Position numbers and translations under genes: made by a program | Shown here: one piece after another, positions 24,440 through 35,946 of the stretch | How positions within the stretch are numbered: the stretch's first letter is position 1 | How the letters are laid out: each line of letters starts with the position of its first letter | Origin: Tachypleus tridentatus | Lineage: Eukaryota > Arthropoda > Merostomata > Xiphosura > Limulidae | Reading direction: 5' to 3' | Assembly (NCBI RefSeq): GCF_004210375.1 | Contig: NC_134834.1 | Location: 151,065,009 to 151,129,008 of the forward strand | DNA length: 64,000 bases | The notes under the pieces: model-generated | What the model was told of the DNA's origin: nothing | Databases searched by the model: none | What the model saw: only the letters and a program-made list of their open reading frames with translations

Positions 24440-24990
24440 TCAAGATTTGCAACTGTGATGTAAATCACTTTCACGTATCATCCCCCAAATGTAGTCTCCT
24501 AGCACGTTTTCGTTATACGCTCCTTGGTAGCAGCGTTCAAAGTCCAGTATATCTTGATGGAAGCGCTCGCCTTGCTCCTCTGAGTATGATTCCATGTTCT
24601 TGAATTTATCAAGATGAGCGTCAAGGATATGAACTTTCAGGCACGTCCTGCAGTACATTTTGCAGTAGTTCTTTACCAGAGCCTCAACCAATTTCACATA
24701 ATTTTGGCCTTGCGATTGCCCATGAATCCCTGAACCATTGCGACAAAGCTGCCCCAAGCTATTTTTTTTCCTTTCTACTGACCTTCTTGGGGAATTTTGT
24801 GTACTCCAGGATTTTCTTTATTTGTGGTCCAATGACGACACCAGCTTTGACATTTACCTCAGACAGCATAGGTACTTGAAGGCTGCAGACTCCTTATCAA
24901 GAGCTGTGACAAATTGTTTCATAAGACCCGATTTTATGTGCAACAGTGGGAACAACAATACCTTCAGATGTGTTCACTTAGGCAGCTAGA
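24440..24990 (-). mobile_element. EQGERFHQDI-type repetitive ORF relic (block 1)
   Basis: Minus-strand translation contains HIKSGLMKQFVTALDKES, then AGVVIGPQIKKILEYTKFPK, then NYVKLVEALVKNYCKM, then KVHILDAHLDKFKN, EEQGERFHQDILDFE and YNENVLGDYIWGMIRESD. I know this series as an uncharacterised protein family that is highly multiplied in arthropod genomes and behaves as a transposable element; I cannot name its superfamily. This copy lacks the N-terminal part and has several breaks. The preserved part starts close to the promoter-like cluster at 24995-25151. Confidence 0.7.
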
Positions 24991-24994
24991 ACTA

Positions 24995-25151
24995 AACTGA
25001 AATGGTGAGTGGTGTGCCCCTGTATATATACTACTATAGAAAGTTCTTGAAAATTCTCGTTAGTTCTACAACATTCTAGAAAATCCTTGTAAGTTGGAGA
25101 AAAATTCTCTATCAGCCACTCAGCACTGAATGTACCTGGAATGTTCTGGAA
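24995..25151 (-). promoter_or_regulatory. Heat-shock-element array with TATA box and initiator (block 1)
   Basis: Read on the minus strand. Between 25039 and 25101 alternating GAA and TTC steps fall on an exact 5-bp register for 13 positions. Eight are perfect (25039, 25044, 25049, 25054, 25064, 25074, 25079, 25099); the others have one or two mismatches. A separate perfect three-unit element lies at 25139-25151 (GAATGTTCTGGAA). TATATATA follows at 25030-25023, and TCAGTTT, the arthropod initiator, has its A at 24998, placing the TATA box at about -32. This is the layout of an arthropod hsp promoter. What it drives is unknown; directly downstream lies the EQGERF-type relic. Confidence 0.65.
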
Positions 25152-25159
25152 AATAGGTA

Positions 25160-26640
25160 AATTTGAAAATTTCATTACCCAGGTCACAAAAGCAAAGTTT
25201 GAAGAGAAAAATAGGTCTTTTTCAATTTACTTTAGGTGTAAGCAATTGGGAAATAACACTTTCTGCCCAGGAAGAAGAAAAGGTAAAAATTTTGTTTCAT
25301 AGTGTAATCAATGGATTACAACCAATGTGGCAAGTGGCTCACATATACAATTCTTGACCCAAAATATTTGAGTAAATATTATCTGGCCCAGGAACTTCCC
25401 AATATTTCTTTAAAAAAATTCAGAATAAATATGATAACTTATCAACAATTCAGAACGAGGAATATCATTTAGTTATTTCTAGAAAAAAATGTAATGTTGC
25501 AGTTCATTTAAATACGTAGGTATGGTATAAACACAAGTGACAGAAAATGGTGAATTAAACATTCAAATGGTTTTGTATCTGTGGGAATAACCGTGAAAGG
25601 ACAGCTGATATTAGGTTTTACTTCCAAGAACTACTGTTGATGAAATGACGTAAGTAAACCAAGAGATAACTTGAATGTTACGTTAAACGTGAGTTACAAC
25701 AATTGTGTGATTAAAAAACAACAAAAGGTGTTGTGTACATAAAAACTACAGTAGAATTGTGTCATATTATAGTGCATTCATTTATTCTGGCCATTAAATT
25801 TAAGAAGAGCACAGAGAGAAATCTCACAAGGTCGAAGGAAAGGAAAAAATTTTAGTAAATATAATCTCGTGATGATATGCTGTTAGGACATCAATTTATA
25901 TTTTTTGATGTAGCATTATTGCTACTGGAACTGTCGATTCGTTGGAAGTGTAAATATATTATCTTCTTTGTAAATTATAATCTGGTATATGTATATTGAA
26001 GTTACAAATTTTTGGTAATTTAAAGAAAACCTCAAGATATGTAACATCAAAATAAATAAAAACTAAATTAAATATTACATTTTTATAAGTGTTTCATTTT
26101 TCACCATTTTCCCAATGTTTAGCCCAATTCAACAAAAACTAATTTTAGAACAAGTTTCAAAGAAATGAGATCTCGACCACAGCTTTACCTATTTTATCCC
26201 AGCCAACCTGAATAACTCAGATAGACGAAAGGCTTCATCAAAACTGGATATAGTAAACTTGGTGTAGTGGACATGCCATTATATTCTTCGTTACTTTAAT
26301 AAGTTGTAATTACACGTGCAAATTGATTTTTTGTATAATAAGTTATGAAACGTATACAAGAATTTAGGATTAAGAAGACTGGTTGATGTAACAATAACAA
26401 ACAAATATTAAGTCTATGTTCAGTGGGGGGGCAATGTGTACATGATCTTTTACAAAAAAAGGAATACTGGTAGTTTATATCTCTAACAGTTATTTAAATT
26501 CAGCGAGACAAAGAACATCAAAATTTAATTAATTTTTCACTTAACACTTTTTTGTGATCATTCCTATTTTTCACTTGAATTAACTTTTTTTCAAAAAAAT
26601 CGTTATAAGTTTTTATTTTTCAAAGAACTCATTGCAACTC
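25160..26640. other. Non-coding part of Y (block 1)
   Basis: AT-rich stretch between the heat-shock-like cluster and the hAT transposase. No coding sequence or repeat was recognised. It is present again at about 31180-32660 and 48940-50430 with only small indels, mostly in homopolymers (for example the G run at 26424-26431, which varies between copies). Confidence 0.5.
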
Positions 26641-27649
26641 AAGTCAATATTGAGTTTACAATGCAACAGTCCTTTCACTATTGATTCATTCATTAGACCT
26701 CTTTCTTAAGACAGGGGCAGAAGTGCCTGGTAAACAAAAAATGTACTCCATAACTTGCCTGACATTAGGTATAAAAATACTTTGATCTTTGAAGTGGTTG
26801 AAAAGTTCTACCCATTTTTCTTCACATCCTATTACTTTTCCTTTCCACTCGTCACATTTTGGTCATCAGAATAATTTAACAAGAACAACTTCCTCAAACT
26901 GATCATCAACATTGATTACAGCATTTCCAAGCGTTTCCTTAATTTTTTCAGCAGCTGCTTCTATGTCAGGCCACAAGAAAACACTGTTTTTTATCCAAAC
27001 AAAGTATTCCCCACCACCAAAACTGTTTTCCCACAGCTCAATATAAGACAGGCAGCAATCATAAAAACTGGTAAATTCCTTTCTAATCAAGTCTACTTGG
27101 CATCCTCCCTCTTCTTCTAGCACACTGCGTATTATATTTATTTATTTTTTGCACCAAGGGGAATAAAGTTATTATCTCATATTTCTTTCAGGTTGGTTTT
27201 GAACTTAAGTTCTGTAACAATATCACTTGTAGTTACTTTTGTTTTCTCCTTGGCTAAAATCACTTTGTTGAACAAGCCTAGTTCTCCATGAACAAACCAC
27301 AGATACATTTCTCCACATTTACTCTCAAAAAATATTTTATCAACAATGGGCATTGTTCTTGTGAACAAAAATATGACTTCAGTCTTTCCTAAATCTGGCG
27401 AATTCTCCCAACAGTTGGTAACAAAGACAAATATCGCGTATTTACACATTGGAGAACATTCTTGTACTCAATGTCTACAAACTCGCAGAATTCTTTTAGG
27501 TGTGTAACATGCACAGTGTAAACACAAAAATACTTGTAAATTTTGACCACTAAGCTTTTCCCTTCAATAGGAAGGACATCAACTGCAGTTTGGAGATAGT
27601 TATGTACAATATGAGCACCACAACCAACACCCACAATATTTCTGCAAAG
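26640..27649 (-). mobile_element. hAT-superfamily transposase, 3' half (block 1)
   Basis: Minus-strand translation gives GVGCGAHIVHNYLQTAVDVL, then HLKEFCEFVDIEYKNVL, then NTRYLSLLPTVGRI, then EEEGGCQVDLIRKEFTSFYD and a degenerate CLPGTSAPV near 26735. These are the central and C-terminal (dimerisation) parts of a hAT transposase of the type related to ZBED-like domesticated genes. The N-terminal half is missing because the sequence jumps at 27649/27650. Several stops and frame changes make it inactive. Terminal inverted repeats were not identified. Confidence 0.8.
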
Positions 27650-29299
27650 AATTTAGTTCCATGAGAAACAAGGGAGAGTGGGAGCTTTGTGACTCCCTTT
27701 ACTAACTTTCTACATTAAGAATATTTGCTCAAGATGTACAGAAATTTTGAGAAAGTTACATATTAAATTACATAGCAGGAAACACACACTGCAGTATTTA
27801 TGCATACTATGTTTCTAACTTCTTTTACTATTGTAGGAGTTTCCATTATTACAGTTTTACCTTTAGTATGTGTTATAGTTACTTTTTTCCGGTAGATAAT
27901 ACCTAACTTTGTCCTTAGGAATATTACTACAATTTCACACTTTGTAGTGAACGAAAGCCACAATATTTACTGGTCAAATAGTTGATATCTAGCGGTTACG
28001 GCTTCCACTATTTCGAATAAGAACGACTAGTCACGTAGATAGCACCAGTTATTATGGGTGAATCAGTTGGATTTACAGAGTCCTAATTGTTTTTTGATGT
28101 GAGCCAATCGATGGATAGATATGTCGAGAGTGAAACTGCTGATTGATTTATGGATCCAATACAAGACAAAACTGTAGTATTCTAAAGCATCTACACACAC
28201 ACATTGTTTGTATTTTTAGGTATAATTACAGTTTTATACTTTATATCACGTAACCAATCTGTTTGTTTCTCAGCTTAAGTTCAGTAATTTAGCTAAATTA
28301 TTATTGATTTAGTTATTTCATGCGGAAATCAGTTTTACTACAGTAATACAGTGACCAACACTACAAGTTCATGAGTGGTCCAGGTTGGGAAAACTGTTGT
28401 TTATAAAAGAAATAAGGCGAAAAACATATATCTTCATGTCACAACCCAAAGTGTCTGGCCTTATTTTTTCTTGTGAATGGACTGGGAGATCTGTAATAAT
28501 TAGATTACGTTAACGATTACCGTTTATCTCAACCACACAATTTGTTTGTTTTTTACTTTTCTGTAAAACGTTACCCCACGAGCAATGTGTTGTCCAGTTC
28601 AGCTTTTATATGAATTTGAATAATACACGAGTAAAACATATTACCTTGGACAGTATCGAGGAAATGTTCTATCTCAAAAGAATAGGCATCATTATATCGA
28701 GAAGCGAACGAGTAGCAGATAGGAACTGCGGTAGAGCCATTGGAACAGTGTGACACAACACCTGTTGGTCTAATGTTACCAGAATTCAACATACCCTTCG
28801 ACCCAAAGACCTTGAAAATAAATAAAAATTATTGAAAACAAAAATAAAAAGACGTGTAAATATTTTCAACGTTTAGTATACTGTTGTAAAGCGGTTAAAT
28901 CTTGTATACTCTATTTATTTGTGCCGTTCCCAAAATCAAACTAAAATTAATTTTTAGTAGTTTGACTTTTTTCACTTCATTACAGTTCCAGCACAATTAG
29001 AGATTGTGGTAAAAGAAAATAAATATACCTACTTATCTTTCTGCTTCAGGCTATATCCTTTAGTTGTAGAAACTTCCAGAAAATATCATTACTTTAAGTT
29101 ACCTTTCCTCTTTCTAATGGCTCAGCGAGTGGTGAGTCTTTGGTCTTCTGGTGAGCGCAGCACAGATAGCCCATTCTGTGACTTTTCGAAAACCAAAGAC
29201 CGAATGACATTAATGAAAGCTCTATTGTTAATGAACATGATACTTATCTGCTTTCTAGTAACTTTCGCTGGAAGCTGTCCACAACTTAGAAGTGATAGA

Positions 29300-29466
29300 C
29301 TAGGGTGAATGCGGGTAGTCAACACCACCAAACAACTTTTCCCAACATACAGTGGAATTTACCGTCGCTTCATAATGTTCTGACGGCTGAAAGTGCAAGT
29401 GTGTTCAGTGACATGATTCGAACCCACAAGCCGCAGAATGTAAGTCAAGTGCTCGAACCACTGGGT
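29300..29466 (-). mobile_element. Degenerate tRNA-derived SINE (block 1)
   Basis: The minus strand carries a decayed tRNA-like head (GTGGTTCGAGCACTTG, with GGGTTCGAATCATG as B box) followed by CACACTTGCACTTTCAGCCG and a GGTAAATTCCACTG segment, parallel to the family tail TGACGGTCAATCCCACTAT. A piece of the same family in the other orientation may lie near 29157-29200 (CAGCACAGATAGCCC). Confidence 0.5.
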
Positions 29467-29599
29467 CCTTTCTTATAGGCTTTCCATAATAATAAATTAC
29501 TAAAAAAAATAGGACTTAGTGTTTAAAAATATGTTTAAATGGTCATCAACCCCTCAAAAAAATCAAGAAATACGTTTTGTTTTTTATTTGTTATTGTTC

Positions 29600-29843
29600 T
29601 TTTTTAATTTCGCGCGAGGCAACACAAGGGATATCTGTTTTCGCCGTCCGTCATTCAGCAGTGTAAGATCAGATAGATGGAAGGCATCTAGTCATCACCA
29701 CCCACCACCAACTCTTGAGCTACTCTTTCACCAACGAATAGTTGGATTGACCGTCATATTATGACACTCCTACGGCTGAAAGGGCAGACAAGTTTGGTGT
29801 GACGGGAATTCGAACCTGCGACCCTCAGATCGTGAAGAAACAA
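29600..29843 (-). mobile_element. tRNA-derived SINE, long-tail family (block 1)
   Basis: The minus strand has B-box-like GGTTCGAATTCCCGTCACAC, then GACGGTCAATCCAACTATTC, TTGGTGGTGGGTGGTGATGA, and ends GCCTCGCGCGAAATT. It is an older copy of the SINE seen fresh at 34864-35135. It lies in intron 6 of the truncated oxidoreductase. Confidence 0.75.
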
Positions 29844-30660
29844 GTAAGTATTTTTGAAAATTATGTGTTCTGACGTCTATAAAGAAAACAAGGTGTTGTT
29901 ATAATCCGGTAGTTACCTCTATTCTCTGGTCGTACCCATAAACCGCACTTCTGCTGAGATCCGTGAGACTGATGACCCCACTGGGAAAATTCATCACTAT
30001 ACCAGCTGTGTCAAAGTCATCAATGTCTTTGAAAAGACTGTTGAAGGCATGAGAGTGGGCGTACACCGAGGTCGGAAGTTCCCCCAATATCCAGCAAATC
30101 AAGTCAATGTCGTGAATGGCACAGTCGTGGAATAATCCACCTGAAAAGATTTCATCACATCTGTTTCTTGTTCGAAAAAAGAAAAAGTGGGTAAAACATA
30201 ACATGGTCAACATAACTGGTGTCTTTCATAACTATTACACCTGGACATTTACACACACTGGAAAATACGAGAAACTCGTGATTTGAAAGGACTGGTTAAT
30301 GCACTAGTTTGCTAATAGAATAAGTGTATTGAGAATACAACTTTTAGTGGATGTGAGAGATAGCGTGAAATGCGATAGCAAGGTAAGTCATTTGAAGATG
30401 CCTAAGTTCCATATCAATTTAATCATTAACCCCATCACGACTACTCTAACTAGACGCCCGGTTTTGCCAGGACAGTTCCCCCATCCATTTTTTAAAAAGT
30501 TTGTTCTAGTGTCCCGCAAACTTTTTTCGCAGGAAACACAAAACGTCTCAGTTTTGTGATAAAACATTAAACTGTCATTCACATTGAATCAAGGATGTAA
30601 TGGTCCAGTTGGCTTGTTCGTTGTTGAAACACGTGCTCTTCTGCTGTCAAGTGCTCTCGA

Positions 30661-31015
30661 TCAGGCACGTCCTGCAGTACATTTTGCAGTAGTTCTTTAC
30701 CAGAGCCTCAACCAATTTCACATAATTTTTGGCCTTGCGATTGCCCATGAATCCCTGAACCATTGCGACAAAGCTGCCCCAAGCTATTTTTTTTCCTTTC
30801 TACTGACCTTCTTGGGGAATTTTGTGTACTCCAGGATTTTCTTTATTTGTGGTCCAATGACGACACCAGCTTTGACATTTACCTCAGACAGCATAGGTAC
30901 TTGAAGGCTGCAGACTCCTTATCAAGAGCTGTGACAAATTGTTTCATAAGACCCGATTTTATGTGCAACAGTGGGAACAACAATACCTTCAGATGTGTTC
31001 ACTTAGGCAGCTAGA
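30661..31015 (-). mobile_element. EQGERFHQDI-type repetitive ORF relic, partial (block 2)
   Basis: Same relic as in block 1, from HIKSGLMKQF to NYVKLVEALVKNYCKM. The C-terminal part with the EQGERFHQDI motif is cut off by the junction at 30660/30661. Confidence 0.7.
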
Positions 31016-31019
31016 ACTA

Positions 31020-31174
31020 AACTGAAATGGTGAGTGGTGTGCCCCTGTATATATACTACTATAGAAAGTTCTTGAAAATTCTCGTTAGTTCTACAACATT
31101 CTAGAAAATCCTTGTAAGTTGGAGAAAAATTCTATCAGCCACTCAGCACTGAATGTACCTGGAATGTTCTGGAA
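31020..31174 (-). promoter_or_regulatory. Heat-shock-element array with TATA box and initiator (block 2)
   Basis: Same cluster as in block 1: in-register GAA/TTC array at 31064-31126, perfect three-unit element at 31162-31174, TATATATA at 31055-31048, initiator A at 31023. All eight perfect array steps of block 1 are kept. Confidence 0.65.
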
Positions 31175-32649
31175 AATAGGTAAATTTGAAAATTTCATTA
31201 CCCAGGTCACAAAAGCAAAGTTTGAAGAGAAAAATAGGTCTTTTTCAATATACTTTAGGTGTAAGCAATTGGGAAATAACACTTTCTGCCCAGGAAGAAG
31301 AAAAGGTAAAATTTTGTTTCATAGTGTAATCAATGGATTACAACCAATGTGGCAAGTGGCTCACATATACAATTCTTGACCCAAAATATTTGAGTAAATA
31401 TTATCTGGCCCAGGAACTTCCCAATATTTCTTTAAAAAAATTCAGAATAAATATGATAACTTATCAACAATTCAGAACGAGGAATATCATTTAGTTATTT
31501 CTAGAAAAAAATGTAATGTTGCAGTTCATTTAAATACGTAGGTATGGTATAAACACAAGTGACAGAAAATGGTGAATTAAACATTCAAATGGTTTTGTAT
31601 CTGTGGGAATAACCGTGAAAGGACAGCTGATATTAGGTTTTACTTCCAAGAACTACTGTTGATGAAATGACGTAAGTAAACCAAGAGATAACTTGAATGT
31701 TACGTTAAACGTGAGTTACAACAATTGTGTGATTAAAAAACAACAAAAGGTGTTGTGTACATAAAACTACAGTAGAATTGTGTCATATTATAGTGCATTC
31801 ATTTATTCTGGCCATTAAATTTAAGAAGAGCACAGAGAGAAATCTCACAAGGTCGAAGGAAAGGAAAAATTTTAGTAAATATAATCTCGTGATGATATGC
31901 TGTTAGGACATCAATTTATATTTTTGATGTAGCATTATTGCTACTGGAACTGTCGATTCGTTAGAAGTGTAAATATATTATCTTCTTTGTAAATTATAAT
32001 CTGGTATATGTATATAGAAGTTACAAATTTTTGGTAATTTAAAGAAAACCTCAAGATATGTAACATCAAAATAAATAAAAACTAAATTAAATATTACATT
32101 TTTATAAGTGTTTCATTTTTGACCATTTTCCCAATGTTTAGCCCAATTCAACAAAAAAAACTAATTTTAGAACAAGTTTCAAAGAAATGAGATCTCGACC
32201 ACAGCTTTACCTATTTTATCCCAGCCAACCTGAATAACTCAGATAGACGAAAGGCTTCATCAAAACTGGATATAGTAAACTTGGTGTAGTGGACATGCCA
32301 TTATATTCTTCGTTACTTTAATAAGTTGTAATTACACGTGCAAATTGATTTTTGTATAATAAGTTATGAGACGTATACAAGAATTTAGGATTAAGAAGAC
32401 TGGTTGATGTTACAATAACAAACAAATATTAAGTCTATGTCTATGTTCAGGGGCAATGTGTACATGATCTTTTACAAAAAAAGGAATACTGGTAGTTTAT
32501 ATCTCTAACAGTTATTTAAATTCAGCGAGACAAAGAACATCAAAATTTAATTAATTTTTCACTTAACACTTTTTTGTGATCATTCCTATTTTTCACTTGA
32601 ATTAACTTTTTTCAAAAAAATCGTTATAAGTTTTATTTTCAAAGAACTC

Positions 32650-34330
32650 ATTGCAACTCAAGTCAATATTGAGTTTACAATGCAACAGTCCTTTCACTAT
32701 TGATTCATTCATTAGACCTCTTTCTTAAGACAGGGGCAGAAGTGCCTGGTAAACAAAAAATGTACTCCATAACTTGCCTGACATTAGGTATAAAAATACT
32801 TTGATCTTTGAAGTGGTTGAAAAGTTCTACCCATTTTTCTTCACATCCTATTACTTTTCCTTTCCACTCGTCACATTTTGGTCATCAGAATAATTTAACA
32901 AGAACAACTTCATCAAACTGATCATCAACATTGATTACAGCATTTCCAAGCGTTTCCTTAATTTTTTCAGCAGCTGCTTCTATGTCAGGCCACAAGAAAA
33001 CACTGTTTTTTATCCAAACAAAGTATTCCCCACCACCAAAACTGTTTTCCCACAGCTCAATATAAGACAGGCAGCAATCATAAAAACTGGTAAATTCCTT
33101 TCTAATCAAGTCTACTTGGCATCCTCCCTCTTCTTCTAGCACACTGCGTATTATATTTATTTATTTTTTGCACCAAGGGGAATAAAGTTATTATCTCATA
33201 TTTCTTTCAGGTTGGTTTTGAACTTAAGTTCTGTAACAATATCACTTGTAGTTACTTTTGTTTTCTCCTTGGCTAAAATCACTTTGTTGAAGAAGCCTAG
33301 TTCTCCATGAACAAACCACAGATACATTTCTCCACATTTACTCTCAAAAAAATATTTTATCAACAATGGGCATTGTTCTTGTGAACAAAAATATGACTTC
33401 AGTCTTTCCTAAATCTGGCGAATTCTCCCAACAGTTGGTAACAAAGACAAATATCGCGTATTTACACATTGGAGAACATTCTTGTACTCAATGTCTACAA
33501 ACTCGCAGAATTCTTTTAGGTGTGTAACATGCACAGTGTAAACACAAAAATACTTGTAAATTTTGACCACTAAGCTTTTCCCTTCAATAGGAAGGACATC
33601 AACTGCAGTTTGGAGATAGTTATGTACAATATGAGCACCACAACCAACACCCACAATATTTCTGCAAAGTTTTTTCTTCAGTCGACCATAAACATTATTT
33701 TTCCCTTTCTCTTTACACCTCCAAAATTTGTATTGCAGTTGTCACTAGAATAAGCGAACTTTTTGTTTGATAAATCATGTTGTATTTTTTTAAGTGGACA
33801 CCAAGAAATTCTCCAAAATTTCTGATGTCACTACAGGAATCGATTGAAAGTCTGAAAGGTTTACTTTCATTTCTTCCTCTGGCAAAACATATCGCACCAT
33901 GACAGGTATAATTTTGGCATACTTTCGATTTGAAGCATCTGCTGTAAATGAAATGAACTGGACCTCCATTAAGTCTCTCATCAATTCCTCTTCTGCTAAA
34001 GGAACAGTTGCATTCAAAATAATGACATCATTCTTATTCTGGCAGAACTGAACTTTGGTACAAATAACTTTGCTATCAGTTTGGAAGAGCAATCGGCTGT
34101 TTTAAAGCTTATGTTATGGGCAGCACTGTGATAAGCAAAGGTTGCTTCTTTGATAGCTATCAACAAGCCACTCTCTTTAGGCTCAGTATTTTAAAGAACA
34201 TCAACTCATTAACTTTGAGCAGCTACTTAAAGACTACCTTCATGTTTCGCACATTTTAGATGGTCCTTTATTGTACCGTTTCTTCTTATTGTTGAACTGT
34301 GTGACGATTTTGTTTTTAAATGTATTTTAA
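32650..34330 (-). mobile_element. hAT-superfamily transposase relic (block 2)
   Basis: On the minus strand, from the high-coordinate end: a BED-finger-like tail (TIKDHLKCAKHEG near 34250), a segment ending ATFAYHSAAHNISFKT, then EELMRDLMEVQFISFTADAS with RKYAKIIPVMVRY, then VGCGAHIVHNYLQTAVDVL, HLKEFCEFVDIEYKNVL, the FYDCCLSYIELW region and CLPGTSAPV. This is the expected domain order of a hAT transposase, in at least five reading-frame segments, so it is inactive. It sits 2.5 kb past the stop codon of the oxidoreductase and in the same orientation. Confidence 0.85.
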
Positions 34331-34469
34331 CGTATTTTCATATTAATCTGAATATAGTGAATTGTTCAAACAGCAAAGCTGTTAAATTTTAAAATGTACT
34401 TTTATCTAACTTGCGTGTCTATCACTCTTTATTGGTAGACAAAAATGTTTAATACAAAACATTTTTTTT

Positions 34470-34745
34470 TTCCGTTGTGGTTTACTATTTCGATGATATG
34501 TCAGTGACTGTGATTTTGTTGGACTATTAAAATGTTTTTAGGATAGTTCATTATTTCTACCTTTGTAAGGCCTCACGTCAGTGAGTGCTACGTTGTTCAA
34601 CTATCGACATATTTTGTTAGGATGGTTCATTATTTCCACGTCTGTTAAGTTGTTGGATTAGTCAAATGTCTTTTTTTTTTTTTAATGCTTCATTACCTTC
34701 ACGTTTGTTAGGGCTAATGTTAGTAACTGCTATGTTGTTCTCAGG
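34470..34745. repeat. About 90-bp degenerate minisatellite (Z, block 2, part 1)
   Basis: Units share TTCATTATTTC, ACGTTTGTTAGGGCTAATG, TCAGTGACTG and ATTTTGTTGGACTATT in order, about three copies. The same unit reappears at 36425-36605, 1.7 kb away, with two SINEs and other DNA between. Confidence 0.6.
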
Positions 34746-34863
34746 GACGAGCGGTGATTTGATTTGATAGGGATGCAAAAGCATAAAAAGTGGCTTATAA
34801 AGTAAAAAAAAAAGAAAAGAAGTAAATAACGGCCACTAAAGATAAAGTTAATTAGTTGTAGTC

Positions 34864-35135
34864 TTTGTTTGTTTGGAAATTTCGCACAAAGCTACTCGAG
34901 GGCTATCTGTGCTAGCCGTCCCTAATTTAGCAGTGTAAGACTAGAGGAAAGGCAGCTAGTCATCACCACCCACCGCCAACTCTTGGGCTACTCTTTACCA
35001 ACGAATAGTGGGATTGACCGTCACGTTATACACCCCCACGGCTGGGAGGGCGAGCATGTTTAGCGCCACGCGGGCGCGAACCCGCGACCCTCGGATTACG
35101 AGTCGCACGCCTTACGCGCTAGGCGATGCCGGGCC
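34864..35135 (-). mobile_element. tRNA-derived SINE with target-site duplication (block 2)
   Basis: Well-preserved copy. The minus-strand head GGCCCGGCATCGCCTAGCGC contains A-box and, further on, B-box sequence (CGGGTTCGCGCCC). The tail includes GACGGTCAATCCCACTATTC and ends in TTTCCAAACAAACAAA. It is flanked by the 11-bp direct repeat TAGTTGTAGTC (34853-34863 and 35136-35146). Confidence 0.92.
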
Positions 35136-35678
35136 TAGTTGTAGTCAATAATCACATTTAAAATTAAGTACTGCATATTAGAAAAGCAGTTAACCAAAAT
35201 GTCTTCTCGTATTGGTTTACACTGAATTTTCGAACGCAGTGCTTTGTTCTTCCAATCAGGTTTAGAGTTGGCATCGGTCTGCTATTTCTGATCATGCTTT
35301 CTTTATCACTAAAACTTTGAACCAAACTTGTTAACTAACAAGTTTTCAGTTACAATTTTTGCTATTATCTTTCGAATCCATTATCACATCTGAAGGGTGA
35401 CACTTCATAAAAAATTATGCATACAAAATACAATATTAGCATTTAATCCAATGCCCGAAGCGTATGCACATCACACGGAGGGGAAACAAACAGCCAAGAG
35501 CGCCATGAAACAAACAAGTTACCAAATATCGCAAGAAAATTAACCGTCAATTATTTTTTTTATCATACTTCATTTGTTTATTATACTTTTTAATTTATAA
35601 ACTCCTAATTACGAAATGCTAACTTATCTATAAATTATTTATTTCACTTAAATTTTTCAATGGTTTAATTTAATATAT

Positions 35679-35946
35679 GGTTTTGTTTGATTTTTTCTAA
35701 TTTTGCGAGAAGCTACACGAGGGCTATCTGCCCTTAATTTAGCAGTGTAAGACAAGAAGGAAGACACCTACTCAGCACCACTCACCGCCAACTCTTGGGC
35801 TGCTCTTTTGCCAACGAATAGTGGGATTGACTGTCACATAATGTGACCCCACAGATGAAAGGGCGAGCATGTATGGTGTGACGGGGATTAAAACCCCTGA
35901 CCCTTAGATTACGATTCGAACACCTTAACATCCCTGGTCGTGCCGT
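35679..35946 (-). mobile_element. tRNA-derived SINE, older copy (block 2)
   Basis: Diverged member of the same family: minus strand has AGGTGTTCGAATCG, then GGGTTTTAATCCCCGTCACAC and GACAGTCAATCCCACTATTC. Flanking repeat TTTAATATAT at 35669-35678 and 35947-35956. Confidence 0.85.

Larger units (their letters stand above)
28645..30140 (-). pseudogene. Inositol 2-dehydrogenase-like gene, exons 6 and 7 only (block 1)
   Basis: Exon 6 (29917-30140, 224 bp) and exon 7 (28645-28810, 166 bp) of the Gfo/Idh/MocA oxidoreductase found whole in block 2. Both keep their splice sites and frame. Exon 6 carries the catalytic D-x-x-x-H-D segment (HDCAIHDID), with Cys where blocks 2 and 3 have Phe, and LSR for ISR later in the exon. 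Exons 1-5 are missing because the block ends at 30660, and exon 8 is missing because Z is absent. As assembled it cannot make the enzyme. It is either a truncated duplicate or an assembly product. Confidence 0.85.
23140..30660. repeat. Repeat block 1 (X-Y-W; Z missing)
   Basis: First of three near-identical blocks. 23140-24636 (X) matches 46922-48418. 24637-27649 (Y) matches 30661-33669 and 48419-about 51438. 27650-30660 (W) matches 37689-40693 and about 55470-58478. The 4,019 bp that separate Y and W in block 2 (33670-37688) are absent here, so TCTGCAAAG joins directly to AATTTAGTTCC. At 30660/30661 block W stops in an intron of the oxidoreductase and the sequence jumps back to Y (CTCTCGA, then TCAGGCACG). 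Block 1 carries substitutions not shared by blocks 2 and 3. Confidence 0.95.

Noticed and set aside
29006-29308. 100-codon plus-strand frame repeated in the three blocks
   Set aside because: It lies in intron 6 of the minus-strand oxidoreductase, overlaps SINE remains and resembles no family.
26410-34800. hAT terminal inverted repeats (CAGGGACGAG near 34742 against a G-rich site near 26420)
   Set aside because: The two ends do not match well enough, and no 8-bp target-site duplication could be shown.
34864-35135. tRNA gene at the SINE head
   Set aside because: A and B boxes are present, but the head is fused to the SINE body with a target-site duplication around the whole, and the same structure recurs many times.
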